From: an uncultured Eubacteriales bacterium
GTDB taxonomy: Bacteria > Bacillota > Clostridia > Peptostreptococcales > Anaerovoracaceae
DNA length: 12,348 bases
Assembly: GCA_902793875.1 (NCBI GenBank)
Contig: CADBFL010000037.1
Coordinates: 1-12,348, forward strand
Direction: 5' to 3'
Shown: piece by piece, positions 7,790-12,348 of the stretch
How positions within the stretch are numbered: the first letter of the stretch is position 1
Layout of the letters: every line of letters starts with the position of its first letter
Made by a program: the position numbers and the translations under genes
The notes under the pieces: generated by a model
Databases searched by the model: none
The model's input: the letters and a program-made list of their open reading frames with translations, nothing else
Told to the model about the DNA's origin: nothing

Positions 7790-7939
7790 TTACTTATCCT
7801 TGCGCTGCTCGCAGTGCTGGTTTGCAACGCTGCAGGAAGTCTTGCTTGCAGACTGGCATGATGTCTGGCACTCGCCGCATCCGCCGGCGGTCTTCGACTC
7901 AGCCATATCTCTTGTAGTGATTGTCTTGATCCTCTTCAT
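7790..7939 (-). CDS. scfA: SCIFF family ribosomal peptide precursor (ranthipeptide), five-cysteine variant
   Basis: A 49-residue precursor of a ribosomally made, thioether-bridged peptide. The leader MKRIKTITTRDMAESKTAGG precedes a Cys-rich core with the SCIFF signature CGECQTSCQS (21-30) and KTSC-VANQ (33-41). Cysteines are at 21, 24, 28, 36 and 43, which is five rather than the usual six. Position 32, where the motif normally reads CQSACKTSC, is Ser (codon AGC), and position 37, usually Thr, is Ser too. I chose ATG 7939 because of the conserved MK-IKT start and the GGAGGG site six bases upstream (7946-7951); the longer upstream reading would begin inside the promoter. The gene has its own promoter and a hairpin after its stop. 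SCIFF-derived peptides have been linked to quorum sensing in solventogenic clostridia; the role here is unknown. Confidence 0.95.
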   Translation of the reverse strand: MKRIKTITTRDMAESKTAGGCGECQTSCQSASKTSCSVANQHCEQRKDK

Positions 7940-7970
7940 TGTATTCCCTCCGTTTTCTGAATTCTCATGT

Positions 7971-7999
7971 AGGATATCACCCTGCATCTGATGTGTCAA
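7971..7999 (-). promoter_or_regulatory. Sigma-A-type promoter of scfA
   Basis: On the minus strand a perfect -35 TTGACA (7999-7994) is followed by a 17-base spacer and TATCCT (7976-7971). A TG one base upstream of the -10 makes an extended -10 (TGATATCCT). Transcription would start near 7964, giving an untranslated leader of about 25 bases that holds the GGAGGG site. The promoter lies in the 73-base gap after the stress-protein gene, in which I see no terminator, so some read-through into scfA from upstream is possible. Confidence 0.75.
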
Positions 8000-8012
8000 C
8001 GCTTTGACTCTG

Positions 8013-9029
8013 CTATTTGAACTCTACCGTGAACAGCGCTCCGGTATCCTGCCCCGACGGGTCTTCCTGCTCGGATCTGATCTCTTCGAGCATTGACTTT
8101 CCGTCTGTCATGAATGTCGGTATCTCAGGAGCTTCGAAGTCCTCCGGGATGGCAGGCTCATGCACCTTCTCCATCTCGATGGTGGCCCTGTTCTCGATAG
8201 CCTGGGTATTGATGTCAGCCTTCTGTCCCGGCGCGTCTGCCACAGGGGCTGCGGGAGCAGCGCCCACGGCTCCGATCCTGAAGCTGAACACCGCCTCTTT
8301 CTTCATGTCTCTGTTGACTATGCGTATCCTGTCCGCCTTGCCGTCCGTGCTGTCCGCCTTGACGAGGATGTCTTTGGACTCTCCGGCCAGGATGTCGAGC
8401 GCGACCTCCTGTCCCGGAAGAGGCGGAAGATCCCAGTTCCTTGTATCCGGATTGTACGCGGTGTGGAAGAATCTGATCTTGCCCACAGTCACCTCTATGT
8501 GATAGATGCAGTCCTGATTCACGCTCGGCAGGAGGCACTCGCTCTGCTTGTCGCCGAGCTGGCCTCTGAGGGTCACCATGCCCTTTGCGGTCTTGTATAC
8601 CAGCCCTCTGTACTCGTTTCTTGAGTTGAGCGCCTCGCTCACGATGAGCACCTCGCAAGGAGCATTGTTTATGACATATTCCGCAGTCGATCCGAGGGAA
8701 TTGCGCATGTCCTCCCTGGATGACTTGCACAGCATGATAAGATCGCACCCGGTCTCCTTTGCGCATCTGGTGATCCTGAGCCCCGCCTTTCCGGCAGCCG
8801 TCGCAGGAGTCACCTTGTATCCGTCGAGCAGGGACGCGATGTAGGTGATCTTCTCGCCGAGTTCTCTCATGGAATCGTCATCGCCGCCTGACTTTGAGGA
8901 AAAGCCGGATTTTTCGTCCACCATGAGAAGCACGAACTCCGCATCCTGAGGAGTGTAGTGGTTCACTGCGTATTCAAGCGCTTTCAGACTTCTTTCTGTT
9001 TCTTCTATCGGAAGAAGTATCTTTTTCAT
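8013..9029 (-). CDS. Universal stress protein domain fused to an unknown C-terminal half
   Basis: A 338-residue protein without signal peptide or membrane segment. Residues 1-133 form a universal stress protein (UspA) alpha/beta domain: MKKILLPIEETERSLKALEY at the start, CDLIMLCKSSRED in the middle, and LGSTAEYVINNAPCEVLIVS (112-131) at the end. The nucleotide-binding pattern G-x2-G-x9-G-S/T is incomplete: the first two Gly are absent (CKSSRED), while the LGST end remains, so ATP binding is doubtful. Residues 134-253 look beta-rich and I do not recognise them. Residues 254-275 are an Ala/Pro linker, and the rest is an acidic tail ending ALFTVEFK. I chose ATG 9029 because the UspA fold begins there and AAAGGA lies upstream; an in-frame upstream TTG falls in the -35 box. 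The gene has its own promoter and is followed by the scfA promoter. Confidence 0.85.
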   Translation of the reverse strand: MKKILLPIEETERSLKALEYAVNHYTPQDAEFVLLMVDEKSGFSSKSGGDDDSMRELGEKITYIASLLDGYKVTPATAAGKAGLRITRCAKETGCDLIMLCKSSREDMRNSLGSTAEYVINNAPCEVLIVSEALNSRNEYRGLVYKTAKGMVTLRGQLGDKQSECLLPSVNQDCIYHIEVTVGKIRFFHTAYNPDTRNWDLPPLPGQEVALDILAGESKDILVKADSTDGKADRIRIVNRDMKKEAVFSFRIGAVGAAPAAPVADAPGQKADINTQAIENRATIEMEKVHEPAIPEDFEAPEIPTFMTDGKSMLEEIRSEQEDPSGQDTGALFTVEFK

Positions 9030-9074
9030 TTCTCTATCCTTTGACACTGTTCTTCTGTGTTCTTTAACTATGTG

Positions 9075-9104
9075 ATTGTACCACGCGCAGCCTTCTCCCT
9101 TCAA
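9075..9104 (-). promoter_or_regulatory. Sigma-A-type promoter of the stress-protein gene
   Basis: On the minus strand TTGAAG (9104-9099), an 18-base spacer and TACAAT (9080-9075) lie in the 106-base gap between the 360-residue membrane protein and the stress-protein gene. The predicted start near 9068 leaves an untranslated leader of about 39 bases with AAAGGA before ATG 9029. The -10 matches five of six consensus bases and the -35 four of six. I see no convincing terminator for the upstream gene in this gap. Confidence 0.6.
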
Positions 9105-9135
9105 CCGGGCGCGCTTGTCTTAACAATGATTCACA

Positions 9136-10218
9136 CTATCTGAGGTACCTGCGGTTCAGAGTGAGGATGAATATCTCAAGGACCGCGTACAGCACGAGAT
9201 AGTCATCGTCATACGAGAGGACCAGATCGTTCTGGCATCTGCCGCAGCTGTCGAAGAGCAGATTCGGCGAGCCTCCGATCACCGCCATAAGCCGGCCCTC
9301 ATGCTCGATCGTGTGGTTGCACGAGATATTGGCCCTCAGGCAGGCCGGGAAGAGGTTTATCCTGAACTCGCCGGCATCCGTATCCGCTATATAGCCCTCG
9401 CTCCCGCCGTCCTTGTACTTTCTGATCTCTCCGAAATGCTCTCCGTCCGCAAAAAGCTCGTATCCGGCGGAATCGACGGCATCGCCCTTCGGATCAAAGG
9501 CATGCGGCATCACAGACGCCATCTCTTCTCCGTCCTCGTCCATGACCCTGGCAGAGAACGGCCTGTAATTGCATTCGACCCTGAGAACGTTCTCTCCGGC
9601 GGAGTTTCTGAAATGGCCCTCGCTCGAGTTATGGTAAAAGAAGCTGAAAAAATCGATCTCTTCAGGCACAGCGGCGTCCCTGTCGGCCGCGAGCTTTTCC
9701 GTCAGCTCGTAAAGATGCTTCACCAGCATCACCGAGATAAGCTTCATCGATGCGAAAGCCGAATACCTCTCAGGCGTCACCTCGACTCCCGAAGTGTCGG
9801 CAAGATCGCTGAAGCGGTGCTCGTCCCCGCTATTTCTGATGATGTTGTCGAGTTTTGTGATGTGCTTTATGTCGAGCACGCCCTTTTTGCGGGATATGAC
9901 GACGCAGTCCTTGTAGCGGCCGGGGCCGAAGACTATGCTGTCTCCCGAAAAGCCCCTGTGCTCCGCTATCCATGCTCTGCCCAGCGGAGTGTCGATATCC
10001 TTTATCTTTTCGTAAAGTTCGCGGATATCCATGTCGGTCTTTACGACCTTTTCATATATGCTGCGGTCGTTGAATCTGCCGCCTCCCCTGTTCAGGAATA
10101 TGGCGAAAGCCAGCAGCAGCACGATCCCGCCCATGATGAACTTTCCGACGGACAGCATCAGGAATCCCGTCAGTGCCGTGAGCGCTCCTATTACTGTGAT
10201 AAGTCTGTCTTCTTTCAT
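9136..10218 (-). CDS. Unrecognised protein with N-terminal membrane hairpin
   Basis: A 360-residue protein that I cannot name. Two hydrophobic segments, about 6-23 and 26-43, form a membrane hairpin separated by the short turn GKF. A large soluble part follows. Residues 50-130 are mixed alpha/beta with a basic patch (ISRKKGVLDIKHITKLDN). Residues 185-360 look beta-rich, with repeated turns such as DEDGEE, DPKGD and KYKDGG, a CGRC pair (325-328), and a final hydrophobic helix YLVLYAVLEIFILTLNRR. This ending resembles the closing helix of tubby/LURP-one-like beta barrels, but that is only an impression. It starts nine bases after the mutase stop, with AAAGGG upstream of the ATG, so it belongs to the mutase operon. 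Its own stop is followed by the promoter-bearing gap. Confidence 0.8.
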   Translation of the reverse strand: MKEDRLITVIGALTALTGFLMLSVGKFIMGGIVLLLAFAIFLNRGGGRFNDRSIYEKVVKTDMDIRELYEKIKDIDTPLGRAWIAEHRGFSGDSIVFGPGRYKDCVVISRKKGVLDIKHITKLDNIIRNSGDEHRFSDLADTSGVEVTPERYSAFASMKLISVMLVKHLYELTEKLAADRDAAVPEEIDFFSFFYHNSSEGHFRNSAGENVLRVECNYRPFSARVMDEDGEEMASVMPHAFDPKGDAVDSAGYELFADGEHFGEIRKYKDGGSEGYIADTDAGEFRINLFPACLRANISCNHTIEHEGRLMAVIGGSPNLLFDSCGRCQNDLVLSYDDDYLVLYAVLEIFILTLNRRYLR

Positions 10219-10227
10219 CTGAGCCCT

Positions 10228-11781
10228 TTACGCCCCCAGAAGCGTGTCCACTGCGCTGCGCACGGCTTCGCGGCGCTCTTCGGCTTCCTCTGCCGTATCG
10301 CCGCGGACCATGACATATGTCTTGATCTTCGGTTCCGTGCCGGACGGTCTGATGGCGACGGCGCAGCCGTCGGAGAGGTTGTAGAAGAGGACGTTGCTCT
10401 TCGTGAATCCCGGCACGTCCTTCGTATAGTCGGTGATGCTGTCGACCCTGAGGCCTATCCTTTCAGGCGGCTCCCTTCTGATCCTGCTCATCACGGCTTC
10501 TCTTCTCTCTGCCGAGTCGAAGCCTCCGAACACTGTGGATTCGGTGTTTTCGATAAAGTATCCGTACTTGTCGTAAAGCGAGAGCAGGCCGTCATACACA
10601 GACATGCCCTTTGCCTTGTACCAGCAGCCGACCTCAGCCATCATCATCGCCGCGAATACCGCGTCCTTGTCTCTTGCGTAAGTGCCCCCGAGGAACCCTA
10701 TGCTCTCCTCGAAGCCGAAGATGAAGTGCTCGTCTCCGTTCTCGTCGTGCTCCTTGATCTTCTCGCCGATGAATTTGAAGCCCGTCAGCACCTCGTACAT
10801 CTTCACGTCGTTGACTTCGCATATCCTGTTGGCCATCACCGTAGATACGATGGACTTGCAGGCGAAAGGCTTCGACGGCATCGTGCCGAGTTCTTTTCTC
10901 ATAGTGATGATGTAGTCGAGCATCAGGCAGGCGATCTGGTTGCCCGAGAGGATGATGTATTCATCTCCGGACTTAACGACCGCTCCGCACCTGTCGCTGT
11001 CCGGATCGACTCCGATGACGAGCTCCGCCCCCTTCTTCTTCGCATACTCGATGGCGAGAGCGAAGCCCTCGGTGTTCTCCGGGTTAGGCGATTTGACCGT
11101 CGGGAAATTGCCGTCCGGCACCATCTGCTCCTCGACAGGTATGATCGCTCCGTAGCCCTGCTCTATGAGGCCCTTGCTTACGGCCTCGCCGTAGTCCGCG
11201 GTCTTCACGTCTTTGAATATATCGATCTTCGCTATCTCGGCGGATACAACGTCTGCGTGTTCAGGTCCCAGCTGCGCGCCGTCGGCCCAGTACGCCTTGT
11301 ATCCGTTGTATTCCTTAGGGTTGTGGCTGGCGGTGATGTTGATGCCCGCGAGCGAGCCTGTCTCCCTTACCGCGAACGAAAGCTCCGGCGTAGGGCGCAT
11401 ATCGTCGAAGATATAAACTTTTATGCCGTTGGCGGCAAGCACCGCCGCTGCCTCTTCGGCGAACAGCCTTGAGTTGAGCCTTGAGTCGTGAGCGATCGCG
11501 ACGCCGTTTCCCTCTTCCGAGTCTCCGCCGATCTGTCCGCCCTTCGAGATGATGAGATTCGCAAGGCCCTGAGTGGCGTATCTTACGGTGTAGACGTTCA
11601 TCATTCCGATGCCCGCTCCCATGATGCCGCGGAGCCCCGCGGTGCCGAAGGTGAGCATGGCCCTGAATCTGCCCTCGATCTCCTTCTCGTTCCCTTCAAG
11701 AGCCCTGAGCTCCTCTTTGGTCTTCGCATCGACAGCGTCCGATGCAAGCCAGTATTCGTATTCTTCCCTGTAGTTTCTCAT
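10228..11781 (-). CDS. Phosphoglucomutase/phosphomannomutase (alpha-D-phosphohexomutase), shortened in domain 2
   Basis: A 517-residue cytosolic enzyme that interconverts hexose 1- and 6-phosphates, feeding UDP-glucose or GDP-mannose into glycolipid and cell-surface polymers. The overall type is that of Firmicutes PgcA. All four active-site loops are present: the phosphoserine loop GINITASHNPKEYNG (146-160, Ser152), the Mg2+ loop GVDPDSDR (257-264), the sugar-binding loop GFEESIGF (356-363) and the C-terminal phosphate-binding loop IRPSGTEPKIKTY. The distance from the catalytic Ser to the first metal Asp is only 107 residues, compared with about 158 in B. subtilis PgcA as I recall it. The usual YTPLHGTG segment is missing, while the flanking GLIE and the following VPDGNFPTVKSPNPE are intact. 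The reading frame is otherwise unbroken. It starts 51 bases after the ABC transporter and is followed nine bases later by the membrane-hairpin protein. Confidence 0.9.
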   Translation of the reverse strand: MRNYREEYEYWLASDAVDAKTKEELRALEGNEKEIEGRFRAMLTFGTAGLRGIMGAGIGMMNVYTVRYATQGLANLIISKGGQIGGDSEEGNGVAIAHDSRLNSRLFAEEAAAVLAANGIKVYIFDDMRPTPELSFAVRETGSLAGINITASHNPKEYNGYKAYWADGAQLGPEHADVVSAEIAKIDIFKDVKTADYGEAVSKGLIEQGYGAIIPVEEQMVPDGNFPTVKSPNPENTEGFALAIEYAKKKGAELVIGVDPDSDRCGAVVKSGDEYIILSGNQIACLMLDYIITMRKELGTMPSKPFACKSIVSTVMANRICEVNDVKMYEVLTGFKFIGEKIKEHDENGDEHFIFGFEESIGFLGGTYARDKDAVFAAMMMAEVGCWYKAKGMSVYDGLLSLYDKYGYFIENTESTVFGGFDSAERREAVMSRIRREPPERIGLRVDSITDYTKDVPGFTKSNVLFYNLSDGCAVAIRPSGTEPKIKTYVMVRGDTAEEAEERREAVRSAVDTLLGA

Positions 11782-11806
11782 GTCTGCACCTTTCTTTTAT
11801 CTTCTT

Positions 11807-11825
11807 GCCGGGAGCAGCCCCCGGC
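11807..11825 (-). other. GC-rich hairpin between the ABC transporter and mutase genes
   Basis: On the minus strand GCCGGGGG (11825-11818) pairs with CTCCCGGC (11814-11807), eight pairs including one G-T, around a CTG loop. It begins eight bases after the ABC stop and ends 25 bases before the mutase ATG. The following bases are AAGAAGATAAAAG without a T-tract, so it is not a typical intrinsic terminator on this strand. It could act as an mRNA stability or processing element, or be incidental. Confidence 0.5.
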
Positions 11826-11832
11826 CGGTTTA

Positions 11833-12348
11833 TTATCCTACTTCTTCGAACTGCGAGTTGTACAGCTCCGCGTACGCGCCGCCCTTTGCGAGCAGCTCCG
11901 CGTGTTTGCCCTGCTCGACTATGTCCTCGTGGTCCATCACGAATATCATGTCGGCGTTTCGTATGGTCGAGAGCCTGTGCGCGATTATGAAGCTGGTCCT
12001 GTCTTCCGTCAGCGCGTCCATCGCTTTCTGGATCTCCTCTTCAGTCCTTGTATCCACCGAGGATGTCGCTTCGTCGAGTATCAGAAGGCGCTTGTCGGCG
12101 ATGACGGCTCTTGCGATCGTCAGCAGCTGCCTCTGGCCTTCGGAAATGTTGGTCGCATCCTCATTAAGCATCATATCATATCCGCCCGGCAGCGTCTTGA
12201 TGAAATGATGAGCTTTTGCAGCTTTTGCAGCCGCCGTCACATCTTCATCCGTCGCGCCCTCTCTTCCGTAGCGTATATTTTCGCGGATCGTGCCGCTGAA
12301 GAGCCAGGTGTCCTGAAGGACCATCGCGAAGTTGTCGCGCAGCTCCTC
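11833..12348 (-). CDS. ABC exporter, ATP-binding domain (C-terminal part only)
   Basis: The last 171 residues of an ABC transporter half-molecule; the reading frame runs open to the window edge, so membrane domain and Walker A are not seen. Visible are the Q-loop MVLQDTWLFSGTIRENIRYG, the signature ISEGQRQLLTIARAV (a variant of LSGGQ), Walker B with catalytic Glu RLLILDEATSSVD, and the H-loop FIIAHRLST. The conserved spacing and the WLFSGTIRENI sequence place it with the fused membrane/ATPase exporters of the MsbA/LmrA/BmrA type, probably one half of a heterodimer. The substrate cannot be told. It is followed after 51 bases by the mutase gene on the same strand. Confidence 0.95.
   Translation of the reverse strand, partial: EELRDNFAMVLQDTWLFSGTIRENIRYGREGATDEDVTAAAKAAKAHHFIKTLPGGYDMMLNEDATNISEGQRQLLTIARAVIADKRLLILDEATSSVDTRTEEEIQKAMDALTEDRTSFIIAHRLSTIRNADMIFVMDHEDIVEQGKHAELLAKGGAYAELYNSQFEEVG

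Noticed and set aside
7940..7999. A longer scfA reading starting upstream at 7999
   Set aside because: It would start in the -35 box, upstream of the predicted transcription start, and the family start MK-IKT with a GGAGGG site is present at 7939.
9030..9104. A longer stress-protein reading starting at TTG 9104
   Set aside because: The start would lie within the -35 element, and the UspA fold begins at ATG 9029 with AAAGGA upstream.
9083..9117. Possible terminator hairpin for the 360-residue protein (CGCGC/GCGCG)
   Set aside because: Only five base pairs around a loop of about 20 bases and no T-tract follow; the region is better explained as a promoter.
9301..11472. A plus-strand open frame of 723 codons opposite the mutase and membrane-hairpin genes, and similar ones of 592 codons (3477-5255) and 659 codons (6012-7991)
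   Set aside because: Each crosses several well-identified minus-strand genes and their gaps. Their products have no recognisable domains and are rich in His, Arg, Val and Ser, as expected when the coding strand seldom uses codons that read as stops on the other strand.
11833..12348. The ABC exporter as the dedicated exporter of the SCIFF peptide
   Set aside because: It is separated from scfA by three genes and two promoters, no peptidase domain is visible in the part present, and ABC exporters of this type are common for other substrates.

Overview
The window is a compact block of genes that all lie on the minus strand, so transcription runs from position 12348 towards 1. The organism is most likely an anaerobic member of the Clostridia with moderately high GC (mid-50s percent by eye). 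The best evidence is an scfA/scfB pair: a SCIFF ('six cysteines in forty-five') precursor peptide and its radical SAM/SPASM maturase, a marker pair of that class. A PgcA-type phosphohexomutase and a YloC/YicC protein fit the same group. No tRNA, rRNA, CRISPR array, insertion sequence or prophage gene was found, and no stretch of more than about 110 bases lacks a gene.

Layout in transcription order. (1) 12348-11833: the last 171 residues of an ABC exporter ATPase, cut by the window edge. (2) 11781-10228: a phosphoglucomutase/phosphomannomutase that keeps all four active-site loops but seems to lack about 50 residues of domain 2. (3) 10218-9136: an unrecognised 360-residue protein with an N-terminal membrane hairpin. 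(4) A 106-base gap with a good sigma-A-type promoter, then 9029-8013: a universal-stress-protein domain with an extra C-terminal half of unknown nature. (5) A second, stronger promoter (perfect TTGACA, 17-base spacer, extended -10), then scfA (7939-7790). (6) A stem-loop plus U-tract between scfA and scfB, probably a leaky terminator. (7) scfB (7739-6285), then an almost gapless run: rdgB, a YihY/BrkB membrane protein, a diacylglycerol-kinase-family lipid kinase, a metallo-beta-lactamase-fold hydrolase, mscL, a small acidic membrane protein, yicC, and a dicarboxylate/amino acid:cation symporter relative. The first codons of one more gene sit at 12-1.

How the genes may work together. The run from scfA to the left edge has gaps of 33 bases or less (apart from the 50-base terminator gap) and two ATGA start/stop overlaps plus one directly abutting stop/start pair, so it probably forms one long operon. 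Its members are general maintenance functions: nucleotide-pool cleaning, lipid phosphorylation, osmotic safety valve, RNA turnover and transport. They are not a dedicated peptide export and processing set. I see no transporter or protease clearly assigned to the SCIFF peptide.

The most interesting signals are these. The SCIFF peptide has five cysteines instead of six, with Ser at both positions that I recall forming the known Cys32-Thr37 thioether of CteA. A terminator hairpin separates precursor from maturase and its U-tract runs into a very poor scfB ribosome binding site. The mutase is internally shortened. The symporter has lost the usual acidic-substrate arginine and an Asp of the NMDGT motif. 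The stress-protein fusion has an unexplained second half.
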